Assembly (NCBI GenBank): GCA_946221915.1
Contig: CAMIKG010000026.1
Coordinates: 1-56,431 of the forward strand
Length of the DNA: 56,431 nt
From: an uncultured Erwinia sp.
Lineage (GTDB): Bacteria > Pseudomonadota > Gammaproteobacteria > Enterobacterales > Enterobacteriaceae
Direction: 5' to 3'
In this document: positions 40,546 to 49,170 of the stretch, one piece after another
Layout: each line of letters opens with the position of its first letter
Numbering within the stretch: the first letter of the stretch is position 1
Notes under the pieces: model-generated
What the model saw: only the letters and a program-made list of their open reading frames with translations
The model's database searches: none
What the model was told of the DNA's origin: nothing
Position numbers and translations under genes: made by a program

Positions 40546-42672
40546 ATGGATAACGCTTTCCACCGTCTGACCAGTGAGCACTGCGATCTGGTTATCCGTA
40601 CCCAGCCCTTTGCTGAGATTGTCTATTTTGGTCCGCATCTGCAGCACTTCTCCGCCGAAGATTGCCAGAGCCTCGCGCGCCCGGTCGCCAACGGCAAACT
40701 GGATGTTGATGCGCCGCTGACGCTGGCAGCCGAACTGGGGCGCGGGCTGTTTGGTTCGCCGGGGATAGAAGGCCACCGTAACGGGCTGGACGCTTCACCG
40801 GTGTTCAGCACCGTTGCGGTGGAGCACACCGGCGACAGCCTGCAGATCACCAGCGAAGATGCCGAGGCCGGGCTGCGGCTGCTTAGCGAAATTCAGCTGG
40901 CCGCCAGCGGCGTGCTGCAGATCCGCCACGGCCTGTGCAATCTGCGCGCTGCACCGTGGCAGGTCGATCGCCTGGCGGTGACGCTGCCGGTTGCCGAGCG
41001 CGCCCGTGAAGTGATGGCGTTCCATGGCCGCTGGATCCGCGAGTTTCAGCCGCACCGCGTTACGCTCGATCACGACAGCTTTGTGATTGAAAACCGTCGT
41101 GGCCGCACTTCTCATGAGCATTTCCCGGCGCTGATTGCTGGCAGTCATAGCTTTAGCGAACAGCAGGGCGAAGTGTGGGGCGTGCATCTTGGCTGGAGCG
41201 GCAACCACCGCCTGCGCTGCGAAGTCAAAACCGATGGCCGCCGCTACGTGCAGGCTGAGGCGCTGTATCTGGCGGGAGAAATGTCGCTGGCAGAAGGCGC
41301 GACGCTGTGGACGCCATGGCTGTACGCCAGCTACTCCGCCAGCGGACTGAACGGTATGAGCCAGCAGTTTCACCGCTTCCTGCGCGACGATATCGTCCGT
41401 TTCCCGGAAAACAAGGCGCGTCCGGTCCATCTCAATACCTGGGAAGGCATCTATTTCCAGCATGACCCGGATTACATCATGCAGATGGCCAGCCGCGCGG
41501 CGGAGCTGGGCGTCGAACGTTTTATTATCGATGACGGCTGGTTCCGTGGCCGCAATCACGACCGCGCGGCGCTGGGTGACTGGTATCTTGATAGCGCGAA
41601 GTATCCCAATGGCCTGACGCCGGTGATCGACCATGTGAAGTCTCTCGACATGGAGTTTGGCATCTGGGTGGAACCGGAGATGATTAACCCGGATTCTGAC
41701 CTGTTCCGCGCGCATCCGGACTGGGTACTGAAATTGCCAGGCTATGAGCAGGCAACCATGCGCTATCAGTGGCTGCTCGATTTAAGCAACCCGCAGGTGT
41801 TCGACTACCTGCTGGAGCGCATGAGCTGGCTGCTGGGCGAGCACGCCATCGACTATGTGAAATGGGATATGAACCGCGAGCTGGTACAGGCGGGGCATGA
41901 GGGTAAACCTGCGGCTGATGCCCAGACGCGCCACTATTACCGCCTGCTTGATGAGCTTAACCGCCGTTATCCGCACATCGAATTTGAATCCTGCGCCTCC
42001 GGCGGCGGACGTATCGACTATGAAGTTCTGAAGCGCTGCCATCGCTTCTGGGCCTCGGATAACAACGATGCGCTGGAGCGTAACACCATCCAGCGCGGCA
42101 TGAGCTACTTCTTCCCGCTGGAAGTGATGGGCGCGCATATTGGCAACCGCCACTGCCACGCCACCTTCCGCCAGCACAGTATTGAATTTCGTGGCCTGAC
42201 CGCGCTGTTCGGCCATATGGGCATCGAGCTGGACCCAATCAAAGCGGACACGGGGGAAAGCGCCGGGTATCAGCGTTACGTGCAGCTGTATAAGCAGTGG
42301 CGACCACTGCTGCACAGCGGTGACTTCTGGCGCGTGGATATGCCGGATGCCACCACCCGGGTGCAGGGGGTGGTCAGCAGTGATAAAGCCGCCGCCCTGT
42401 TCCTCGTCAGCCAGCTGGCGATGCCGGATTACAGTCTGGCGGGCAATCTGCGTTTCCCGGGGCTGGAGCCGGGCGCGCGTTACCAGCTGAGTATTGAAGA
42501 TCATCCTGATATCCAGGTGGTGGGTAAAGGTGGCCATACCATGCGCCAGCTGCCGCCGTGGATGAACGAAGGCATCACGCTGAGTGGCGAATGGCTGGCG
42601 CAGGCCGGTCTGGCGCTGCCGGTGCTTGATCCAGAAAGCGCCATTCTTATCAGCGTTAAACGTATCTGTTGA
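40546..42672 (+). CDS. rafA: Alpha-galactosidase (GH36, RafA-like)
   Basis: 708 residues, the same length as E. coli plasmid RafA. The start MDNAFHRLTSEH follows a GAG-type RBS. Central TIM barrel with the nucleophile D441 in YVKWDMNRE and the acid/base D505 in RFWASDNNDALERN; CASGGGRIDYEVLKR and WVEPEMINPDSDLF are other GH36 signatures. It hydrolyses terminal alpha-galactosyl residues of melibiose, raffinose and related sugars in the cytoplasm. No sucrose hydrolase gene follows, so raffinose-derived sucrose needs another enzyme. Confidence 0.94.
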   Translation: MDNAFHRLTSEHCDLVIRTQPFAEIVYFGPHLQHFSAEDCQSLARPVANGKLDVDAPLTLAAELGRGLFGSPGIEGHRNGLDASPVFSTVAVEHTGDSLQITSEDAEAGLRLLSEIQLAASGVLQIRHGLCNLRAAPWQVDRLAVTLPVAERAREVMAFHGRWIREFQPHRVTLDHDSFVIENRRGRTSHEHFPALIAGSHSFSEQQGEVWGVHLGWSGNHRLRCEVKTDGRRYVQAEALYLAGEMSLAEGATLWTPWLYASYSASGLNGMSQQFHRFLRDDIVRFPENKARPVHLNTWEGIYFQHDPDYIMQMASRAAELGVERFIIDDGWFRGRNHDRAALGDWYLDSAKYPNGLTPVIDHVKSLDMEFGIWVEPEMINPDSDLFRAHPDWVLKLPGYEQATMRYQWLLDLSNPQVFDYLLERMSWLLGEHAIDYVKWDMNRELVQAGHEGKPAADAQTRHYYRLLDELNRRYPHIEFESCASGGGRIDYEVLKRCHRFWASDNNDALERNTIQRGMSYFFPLEVMGAHIGNRHCHATFRQHSIEFRGLTALFGHMGIELDPIKADTGESAGYQRYVQLYKQWRPLLHSGDFWRVDMPDATTRVQGVVSSDKAAALFLVSQLAMPDYSLAGNLRFPGLEPGARYQLSIEDHPDIQVVGKGGHTMRQLPPWMNEGITLSGEWLAQAGLALPVLDPESAILISVKRIC

Positions 42673-42729
42673 CCGGGACGGGGCCGGATATCCGGCCCCA
42701 CAGCATAGTGTCTGTTGAGGATAACGATA

Positions 42730-43995
42730 ATGAGCACCACCGCCTGTACCCATAAAAATAACCCTAACTTCTGGTTCTTTGGCTTATTCATCTTTTTCTA
42801 CTTCTTTATCATGGCCACCTGTTTTCCGTTCCTGCCGATCTGGCTGTCGGACATCATTGGCCTGAGTAAGACCCATACCGGTATTGTGTTTTCCTGTATT
42901 TCCCTGAGCGCCATCATCTTCCAGCCGATACTGGGGGTGATTTCCGATAAGCTCGGCATCAGGAAGCATCTTCTGTGGGTGATTGCCATTCTGCTGTTTC
43001 TGTTTGCGCCGTTCTTCCTGTATGTGTTTGCACCGCTGTTGAAAACCAGCATCTGGCTCGGCGCGCTAAGCGGCGGTATCTATATCGGTTTCGTGTTTTC
43101 TGCCGGTTCGGCGGCGATCGAAGCCTACGTTGAGCGCGTCAGCCGTAATAACTTCTTCGAGTATGGTAAAGCGCGTATGTTTGGCTGCCTCGGCTGGGGG
43201 CTGTGCGCTTCCACCGCCGGGATGCTGTTCAGCGTGGACCCGGCGTTTGTCTTCTGGATGGGTTCTGGCGCCGCGGTGGTACTGATGCTGATCCTGCTGG
43301 TTTCACGTCCGCAGATGAATCAGACGGCGCAGGTGCTCGACAGCCTCGGCGCTAATCAGCCGCAGGTTTCCGCCAAAGGCGCGCTGGCGCTGTTTAAGCT
43401 GCCAAAAATGTGGATGTTTATTCTCTATGTAATTGGCGTCGCGTGTGTGTACGACGTGTTCGATCAGCAGTTCGCCACCTTCTTTAAATCGTTCTTCGCC
43501 ACGCCAGCGCAGGGGACTCAGGCGTTTGGTTTTGCCACCACCGCAGGTGAGCTGTGTAACGCCATTATTATGTTCTGCTCGCCATGGATTATTAACCGCA
43601 TTGGCGCGAAGAATACTCTGCTGATTGCCGGTGCGATTATGACCACGCGTATTGTCGGTTCAGCATTCGCTACCAGCATTTATGAAGTGATCGCGCTGAA
43701 GATGCTGCATGCACTTGAAGTGCCGTTCCTGCTGGTGGGCGCGTTTAAATATATTACCGGTGTGTTTGATGTGCGCTTCTCCGCCACCATCTATCTGATT
43801 GGTTTCAACTTTGCCAAACAGATGGGGGCGATTTTCCTGTCTGCTTTTGCCGGTAATATGTATGACCGCATTGGTTTCCAGGATACGTATATGATTCTCG
43901 GCGCGATTGTGTTTACCGTCACGCTGATATCCGCCTTTACGCTGTCGAATCATAAAACCCTGGCCGCGCCGGGGGCGATGGCGCAGACGCATTAA
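42730..43995 (+). CDS. rafB: Alpha-galactoside/oligosaccharide:H+ symporter (LacY/RafB family)
   Basis: 421 residues starting MSTTACTHKNNPNFWFFGLFIFFYFFIMATCFPFLPIW, with GAGGAT as RBS. Twelve membrane helices. LacY-type features: GISLSAIIFQP-like ISLSAIIFQPILGVISDKLGIRK, the GKARMFGCLGWGLCAS stretch (with the catalytic-type Arg) and helix X FVDVRFSA-like VFDVRFSATIYL. Imports raffinose/melibiose-like sugars with protons. 57 bases downstream of rafA; likely same transcript. Confidence 0.92.
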   Translation: MSTTACTHKNNPNFWFFGLFIFFYFFIMATCFPFLPIWLSDIIGLSKTHTGIVFSCISLSAIIFQPILGVISDKLGIRKHLLWVIAILLFLFAPFFLYVFAPLLKTSIWLGALSGGIYIGFVFSAGSAAIEAYVERVSRNNFFEYGKARMFGCLGWGLCASTAGMLFSVDPAFVFWMGSGAAVVLMLILLVSRPQMNQTAQVLDSLGANQPQVSAKGALALFKLPKMWMFILYVIGVACVYDVFDQQFATFFKSFFATPAQGTQAFGFATTAGELCNAIIMFCSPWIINRIGAKNTLLIAGAIMTTRIVGSAFATSIYEVIALKMLHALEVPFLLVGAFKYITGVFDVRFSATIYLIGFNFAKQMGAIFLSAFAGNMYDRIGFQDTYMILGAIVFTVTLISAFTLSNHKTLAAPGAMAQTH

Positions 43996-44012
43996 TCTGT
44001 TGGTGTTAGCCG

Positions 44013-44036
44013 GGTGGCCTGGCGAGGCAGGCCACC
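44013..44036. terminator. Hairpin between convergent rafB and rhtB-like gene
   Basis: GGTGGCCTG (44013-44021) with CAGGCCACC (44028-44036), a perfect 9-bp stem, 6-base loop. No U-tract, so terminator function is uncertain. Confidence 0.6.
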
Positions 44037-44053
44037 GGCAGTAACGAGCGGGA

Positions 44054-44680
44054 TTAGCGCGATGAGAAGATTAGTTTAAGTCCTAACAGGCTCATCACTA
44101 CGCAGGCAGAGCGATCCAGCACTTTACGAAAGCGCAGATAGACATTGCGTGGTCTTTCGGCAGACAGCACAAACGCCACGATGCTGTACCAGCCAGCATC
44201 AATCACAAAGCACAGCGACGGCAGCAGATAGTAATACTGCGACGGAATCTCTTTTGGCAGCAGGGCGGTGAACACGCTTGCGAATACCACGGCGGTTTTC
44301 GGGTTGCTGATTTGCGTCAGGAAACCATCGCGAAAGGTAGCGAGGTAGTGGCCTTGTGCGACCACGGCGTCTCCCATCACCAGAGGGGTTTTGCTGCCTC
44401 TGTAAATGTTAAAAGCCACCCACAGCAGGTACAGACCCCCGAGCACTTTAAGAAACATATACGCAGAGGGCACCGCCAGCAGTAATGCCTGTAAACCACA
44501 TAGCGCGAGAATGGCGAATACCGCCGCGCCAGCCCCCGTGCCCAGTGCGGTGGCAAAACCATGTCTGCGCGATTTGGTCATCGCGTTTCTCGCTACATAC
44601 AGGAAGCTGGGGCCAGGGCTCATCGCGCCCAGTCCGATGGCTGAACTGATTGCCAGTACGGTAGTAATGGTTTCTGTCAT
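44054..44680 (-). CDS. LysE/RhtB family amino-acid exporter
   Basis: 208 residues with five to six membrane helices. N-terminal family motif GLGAMSPGPSFLYVARNAM and the central QISNPKTAVVFASVFTALLP of RhtB-type exporters. It exports an amino acid or a related compound such as homoserine or threonine; substrate cannot be told. Convergent with rafB and near tRNA-Ile2. Confidence 0.9.
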   Translation of the reverse strand: MTETITTVLAISSAIGLGAMSPGPSFLYVARNAMTKSRRHGFATALGTGAGAAVFAILALCGLQALLLAVPSAYMFLKVLGGLYLLWVAFNIYRGSKTPLVMGDAVVAQGHYLATFRDGFLTQISNPKTAVVFASVFTALLPKEIPSQYYYLLPSLCFVIDAGWYSIVAFVLSAERPRNVYLRFRKVLDRSACVVMSLLGLKLIFSSR

Positions 44681-45034
44681 GGTGTCCTCGCCTGTGCCAT
44701 GGTTGCTTGCGTGAATATAAGCGCCGTATGAGTGGCGATAGTAGCATAAGCTGGCTGGTGAAAAATCAGTCTGTTGTGGTGAGTTTCATTAGCGTTGCAG
44801 AAATAACCGTGCTGGCTCGTGCTTATGGCATTTGCTGATTTTGTACGCGGATAACTGTGGCAGACTTTACGGCGGGTGCTCTGGATCTTTGTGTCCTGAG
44901 CATGCGTAAGGGACAGAAAGAGAAAGACCCCACCAGACTTTAATTAGCAGCGCCATTTTGTCGCTGTCTGCTAATACCAACAAAAATGCCACCCGGTTGA
45001 AGGTGGCTTAATGCTATGTTTAGCAACATAAATT
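44681..45034. other. Intergenic region between rhtB-like gene and tRNA-Ile2
   Basis: 354 bases, no gene seen. Contains an inverted repeat ATTAGCAG/CTGCTAAT (44943-44950 with 44968-44975) and the tRNA terminator (44983-45007). No integrase or attachment-site duplicate of the tRNA 3' end was recognised. Confidence 0.6.
44983..45007 (-). terminator. Terminator of the tRNA-Ile2 transcript
   Basis: On the minus strand GCCACC (complement of 45002-45007) pairs with GGTGGC (complement of 44988-44993), followed by ATTTTTG. It lies 28 bases after the tRNA CCA end. Confidence 0.85.
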
Positions 45035-45110
45035 TGGTGGCCCCTGCTGGACTTGAACCAGCGACCAAGCGATTATGAGTCGCCTGCTCTAACCACTGAG
45101 CTAAGGGGCC
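45035..45110 (-). tRNA. ileX: tRNA-Ile2 (anticodon CAU, lysidine-modified)
   Basis: 76 bases including encoded CCA. Acceptor stem GGCCCCT/AGGGGCC, D-arm with AGCTCAGTGGTTAGAGC, anticodon loop CTCATAA with CAU at 45075-45077, T-arm GGTTCAAGTCC. The sequence equals the E. coli minor isoleucine tRNA ileX/ileY; the CAU anticodon is converted by TilS to lysidine-AU to read AUA. Its location beside mug agrees with E. coli. Confidence 0.93.
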
Positions 45111-45127
45111 TGCGGGGCGGGATTATA
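45111..45127 (-). promoter_or_regulatory. ileX promoter -10 with GC-rich discriminator
   Basis: TATAAT on the minus strand at 45122-45127 is followed by CCCGCCCCGC before the mature 5' end, a GC-rich discriminator typical of stringently controlled stable-RNA promoters. The -35 is poor (around 45145-45150). Confidence 0.75.
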
Positions 45128-45300
45128 AAGTAACTCTGCTGCCCAATCCAGCGATACGCATTCAGTTGTCTTTTTTTTCAGCAATTGCAAAGTTGCTGAA
45201 TCACAAGGTTTTAGTCCCGGGCGGCGCAGATACTGACGCTATCAGGAAAGAGTCTGAAACAGCGTCTGCTGCTGCAGCCTTCCCTATACTGAGAGAAATC

Positions 45301-45828
45301 ATGAGCGAAAACCAGGCCAGACCGATTACCGACATTCTTGCTCCAAACCTGCGCGTGGTGTTTTGTGGCATCAACCCGGGCAAATCTTCGGCGCACACCG
45401 GTTACCATTTTGCTCATCCCGGCAACCGATTCTGGAAGACTGTCTGGCAGGCGGGGTTTACCGACAGTCTGCTGAAACCCGAACAGGAACAGCAACTACT
45501 GGATACGCGCTGCGGCATTACCATGCTGGTGGAACGTCCGACCGTGCAGGCGAACGAAGTGTCGGCGCTGGAGCTGCGTGAAGGCGGCAAGCTGCTGATT
45601 GAGAAAATCCTGCACTATCAGCCAGAGGCACTCGCCGTGCTGGGGAAAGAGGCGTTTAAGCGCGCATTCCGTCAGAGCAAAGTGGAGTGGGGCAGGCAGG
45701 CCATTACCATCGGCGATACCGAAGTCTGGGTGCTGCCGAACCCCAGCGGCCTCAATCGCGCCTCACAGGAGAAAATGGTGGACGCGTATAAAGAGCTGGA
45801 TGCCGCGCTGGCGCTGCGCGGCCTGTAA
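45301..45828 (+). CDS. mug: G/U mismatch-specific DNA glycosylase Mug
   Basis: 175 residues from MSENQARPITDIL. The frame opens 135 bases further upstream but the added 45 residues are low-complexity and not part of the family, so the inner ATG is used. Active-site motif GINPGKSSAHTGYHFAHPGNRFW, with catalytic-type N and the intercalating loop PNPSGLNRAS. It removes U or ethenocytosine opposite G in double-stranded DNA. Next to ileX as in E. coli. Confidence 0.96.
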   Translation: MSENQARPITDILAPNLRVVFCGINPGKSSAHTGYHFAHPGNRFWKTVWQAGFTDSLLKPEQEQQLLDTRCGITMLVERPTVQANEVSALELREGGKLLIEKILHYQPEALAVLGKEAFKRAFRQSKVEWGRQAITIGDTEVWVLPNPSGLNRASQEKMVDAYKELDAALALRGL

Positions 45829-45834
45829 GCCTGA

Positions 45835-46773
45835 TTAATGCTGCGAGTATAAGCCGCCAATAATGCTTTTTTTGTTCACCAGCTTCAGTCGCATAATCAG
45901 CTCAATCGCGTGGCGATTAGCGCTGTTTAATTTAATCAGCGGCGGCGGCGTGTGCGGAGAACGATTCAGGCATAACAATTTGGCTAATTGCCCAGCATCC
46001 CAGTTCAGTTGCTCCTGGTAGAGAAAAGCGTTGGCTTCACTGCGTTTAGCATAGAGATTGACATCGTCTGACTGGCGCAGGGCAATCTGTTGCGCCAGGT
46101 AGACCAGCAGATAGTCTGGTTTATGGATCTTCTGGGCTATCCCGGCATAGTCGTCGCGCGCCAGCATCGTCTGATAATAGCGCTGCGCACCCAGCTCTTT
46201 TAATGGCGAAAGGATCTCCAGCCAGCGGGTTATAAGGGGATTTTCCGCCGGAGCGCAGAGAAACCAGCTCTCAATGACCGGATGCTTGCGGTCGACGGTG
46301 GAAACATCACGATAAAAACCAATCAGATCGTAATTTCCCTGCTGCTGACGCTGATGTACCCATGACAGGTCGTTCCAGAACAGGGTAGAGGCGTCAATCC
46401 AGATGCCGCCGTGCGCTTTCAGGATTTCCAGGCGGATAATATCGGATTTGTTGGCGATCGGAATATCACTGGCGGTAAAGTTGACAGGCGGGATGTAGTC
46501 GCTGAGGTTGCGGGGGTTGAGCATTGTCAGCTGATGATCGGGATTTTGACGGATGATCCGTTCCACCATCAGGCGAATATAGTCCGGGAGCGTATCGCCT
46601 TCCCAGTACATCCATATCTTTTTCGGAATGCTGGCGCGGCGGGCACTGTCGCGAATGATCTCAAGATCATCTTCCTGCTGCGGATTATAGCTCCATAGCG
46701 GTGTGTTATTATGGCGCAGGGCATAGAACAGCAAATCCAGAACGGTTGTGGCGCGGGTGACGATTTTCTTCAT
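45835..46773 (-). CDS. Capsular polysaccharide-type glycosyltransferase (GT32-like)
   Basis: 312 residues from MKKIVTRATTVLDLL, with AGAGGT upstream; an in-frame start at 46845 is rejected for lack of conservation logic and RBS. SIPKKIWMYWEGDTLPDYIRL and the DXD-like IANKSDIIRLEILKAHGGIWIDAST fit the Caps_synth/GT32 family, which transfers sugars from nucleotide-sugar donors. No signal peptide. It is inserted between mug and rpoD, which are adjacent in E. coli, and has no polysaccharide genes next to it, so it looks like an acquired single-gene insert. Acceptor is unknown. Confidence 0.88.
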   Translation of the reverse strand: MKKIVTRATTVLDLLFYALRHNNTPLWSYNPQQEDDLEIIRDSARRASIPKKIWMYWEGDTLPDYIRLMVERIIRQNPDHQLTMLNPRNLSDYIPPVNFTASDIPIANKSDIIRLEILKAHGGIWIDASTLFWNDLSWVHQRQQQGNYDLIGFYRDVSTVDRKHPVIESWFLCAPAENPLITRWLEILSPLKELGAQRYYQTMLARDDYAGIAQKIHKPDYLLVYLAQQIALRQSDDVNLYAKRSEANAFLYQEQLNWDAGQLAKLLCLNRSPHTPPPLIKLNSANRHAIELIMRLKLVNKKSIIGGLYSQH

Positions 46774-46949
46774 TCGTAACCTCTGGCTGGCGAAACGGGA
46801 AAGATAAGTTCGCCCCATCCTGGCACCGTTTTGCACTGCTGGCATCCGCGAGAATTCTGATAATAACGTACAGGAATGGTTTTACAGCAAAAACAGGATC
46901 GGTTTTTCAGCGGGAAAATGAATAAAATAAAGTGGTTAGCCGCCAATAA

Positions 46950-46976
46950 AAAACCCCGGTAAACCGGGGTTTTTTA
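46950..46976 (-). terminator. Terminator of rpoD operon
   Basis: AAAACCCCGGT/ACCGGGGTTTT (46950-46960 with 46963-46973), loop AA, with A and T runs on both sides, so it works in both directions. It follows the rpoD stop on the minus strand. Confidence 0.93.
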
Positions 46977-46993
46977 ATCACTTCAGCGCACGA

Positions 46994-48838
46994 TTAATCG
47001 TCGAGGAAGCTACGCAGCACTTCAGAACGGCTTGGATGACGCAGTTTACGCAGCGCCTTCGCTTCAATCTGACGAATACGTTCACGCGTAACGTCAAACT
47101 GCTTGCCGACTTCTTCCAGCGTGTGGTCGGTGTTCATATCGATACCGAAACGCATACGCAGAACTTTTGCTTCACGCGCGGTCAGGCCAGCCAGCACGTC
47201 GTGGGTCGCGGAACGCAGACTTTCAGAGGTCGCAGAATCCAGCGGCAGTTCCAGCGTGGTGTCTTCAATAAAGTCGCCCAGATGCGAATCTTCATCATCA
47301 CCAATCGGCGTCTCCATGGAGATTGGCTCTTTGGCGATTTTCAGCACCTTACGGATTTTATCTTCCGGCATCAGCATACGCTCGGCCAGCTCTTCCGGCG
47401 TCGGCTCACGGCCCATCTCCTGCAGCATCTGGCGCGAGATACGGTTGAGCTTATTGATGGTCTCAATCATATGCACCGGAATACGGATGGTACGTGCCTG
47501 GTCGGCGATAGAGCGGGTGATAGCCTGACGGATCCACCAGGTGGCGTAAGTTGAGAACTTATAACCACGGCGATATTCAAACTTATCTACCGCTTTCATC
47601 AGGCCGATGTTGCCTTCCTGAATCAGATCGAGGAACTGCAGACCACGGTTGGTGTATTTCTTGGCGATAGAAATCACCAGACGCAGGTTCGCTTCCACCA
47701 TCTCTTTCTTCGCACGACGCGCTTTCGCTTCGCCGATAGACATGCGACGGTTGATATCTTTCACTTGCTCAATGGTCAGACCGGTTTCTTCTTCAATCTG
47801 CCCCAGTTTCTGCAGGCTGCGCTGAACGTCTTCCGTCACATCATGCAGTTTTTCCGACCATGGCTTGTTCATTGCCAGCGCTGCATTGAACCAGGTTTCG
47901 CTGGTTTCATTGCCGGTGAAGAGGGTAATAAAGTTCTTCTTCGGCATTTTGCACTGTTCAACGCACAGCTTCATGATGATGCGTTCCTGCGTACGCACGC
48001 GATCCATCATTTCGCGCATGCTGTTAACGAGGAAGTCGAACTGCTTCGGCACCAGACGGAACTGCTTGAACACGTCAGACAGATTCTGGATCTCAGCCGT
48101 GGCTTTCGCATGGCTGCGACCGTTGCTTTTGATCACCGTGCGCGTGATTTCATACTGATTACGCAGTTCAGTGAATTTCTCGCGCGCCAGCTCAGGATCG
48201 ATGCTGTTGTCATCGTCGGAACTGTCGCTGTCATCGTCTTCATCTTCGTCTTCATCATCGTCGCGCTCTTCTTCGGAGAGTTCAGAGCCAACGTGGGTCG
48301 CCGTAGGGGCGAGATCTTCTTCTGCGTTGGGATCGACGAAGCCGGTGATCAGGTCGGACAAGCGTGCTTCGCCCGCTTCAACGCGGTCATACTGCTCCAG
48401 CAGGTAAGTAATCGCTTCAGGGTATTCAGCAACGGAGCACTGCACCTGGTTGATACCGTCTTCAATGCGTTTAGCGATGTCGATTTCGCCTTCACGCGTC
48501 AGCAGCTCTACGGTACCCATTTCGCGCATATACATGCGCACCGGGTCAGTGGTACGTCCAATTTCAGACTCGACGCTGGACAGCACCTGAGCAGCCGCTT
48601 CTGCGGCATCTTCGTCGGTATCGGAACTGTTTTCGTTCAGCATCAGATCATCGGCATCAGGGGCTTCTTCCACCACCTGAATACCCATGTCGTTGATCAT
48701 TTGGATGATGTCTTCGATCTGATCGGAGTCGACGATATCTTCCGGCAGATGGTCATTGACCTCGGCATAGGTCAGATAGCCCTGCTCCTTACCACGGGTG
48801 ACAAGAAGCTTAAGCTGTGACTGCGGGTTTTGCTCCAT
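46994..48838 (-). CDS. rpoD: RNA polymerase sigma factor RpoD (sigma-70)
   Basis: 614 residues. Region 1.1 at the N-terminus (MEQNPQSQLKLLVTRGKEQGYLTYAEVNDHLP), 1.2 with TTDPVRMYMREMGTVELLTREGE, an acidic non-conserved linker (DDDEDEDEDDDSDSSDDD), 2.1-2.4 with QEGNIGLMKAVDKFEYRRGYKFSTYATWWIRQAI, region 3, and 4.2 with EVGKQFDVTRERIRQIEAKALRKLRHPSR. Directs transcription of housekeeping genes. Last gene of rpsU-dnaG-rpoD. Confidence 0.98.
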   Translation of the reverse strand: MEQNPQSQLKLLVTRGKEQGYLTYAEVNDHLPEDIVDSDQIEDIIQMINDMGIQVVEEAPDADDLMLNENSSDTDEDAAEAAAQVLSSVESEIGRTTDPVRMYMREMGTVELLTREGEIDIAKRIEDGINQVQCSVAEYPEAITYLLEQYDRVEAGEARLSDLITGFVDPNAEEDLAPTATHVGSELSEEERDDDEDEDEDDDSDSSDDDNSIDPELAREKFTELRNQYEITRTVIKSNGRSHAKATAEIQNLSDVFKQFRLVPKQFDFLVNSMREMMDRVRTQERIIMKLCVEQCKMPKKNFITLFTGNETSETWFNAALAMNKPWSEKLHDVTEDVQRSLQKLGQIEEETGLTIEQVKDINRRMSIGEAKARRAKKEMVEANLRLVISIAKKYTNRGLQFLDLIQEGNIGLMKAVDKFEYRRGYKFSTYATWWIRQAITRSIADQARTIRIPVHMIETINKLNRISRQMLQEMGREPTPEELAERMLMPEDKIRKVLKIAKEPISMETPIGDDEDSHLGDFIEDTTLELPLDSATSESLRSATHDVLAGLTAREAKVLRMRFGIDMNTDHTLEEVGKQFDVTRERIRQIEAKALRKLRHPSRSEVLRSFLDD

Positions 48839-49170
48839 AAGACGGTATCCACACTTCTGTTAAGTAAGATTGGTGTCGGTCGGCCATGCAGCCAACAATA
48901 ACAGTTGAAGGCTTTTAGATTATTGCCGCTGCCCTCGTGGCGGCTGCCGGGCGCTGTGCCCGAGCTATTAATCGGCACTTAAGCCGCTCGTGTTCTGTGT
49001 CGAGCTATCTTGCTTGCCATTTTGAACGCGGGCAGTGCTCGCCATCCTCACGTACTTGAGTACGCTCCGGTGGCTGTGCGCTGGCCGTGTCCAAACTGGC
49101 TGCGACGATTGCGCTCGATAAATCTGTGTAAAACTACAAGGCGGCTTTTGTGCCACCTTCGTTTAATTCG
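48839..49170. other. dnaG-rpoD intercistronic region
   Basis: 332 bases with no gene. It is longer than the roughly 200 bases I recall for E. coli; the extra length is due to a large palindrome (49000-49118). Two short GC hairpins (48925-48945 and 48948-48962) lie nearer rpoD and may be processing sites. Confidence 0.7.
49000..49118. repeat. Large imperfect palindrome (MITE/ERIC-like) inside dnaG-rpoD transcript
   Basis: Arms start TCGAGC (49000-49005) and end GCTCGA (49113-49118); inside, about 40 bases on each side match as inverted copies (TGGC, CTGC/GCAG, CAAAA/TTTT-type blocks) around the centre GTACTTGAGTAC (49052-49063). No open frame. GC-rich centre CCTCACGTACTTGAG is a motif I associate with repeated intergenic palindromes in enterobacteria. 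Confidence 0.75.

Noticed and set aside
44681..45110. Integration site at tRNA-Ile2
   Set aside because: No integrase gene and no duplicate of the tRNA 3' end were seen on either side.
45166..45300. 45-codon N-terminal extension of mug
   Set aside because: Contains a T8 run and a TTCAGCAA/TTGCTGAA hairpin, is not in the family, and the ATG at 45301 aligns with Mug.
48171..48407. Serine-run frame opposite the rpoD acidic linker
   Set aside because: A simple consequence of the Asp/Glu codon run of sigma-70 read on the other strand.
47765..48820. 351-codon plus-strand frame antisense to rpoD
   Set aside because: Shadow of rpoD; no start region, RBS or family.
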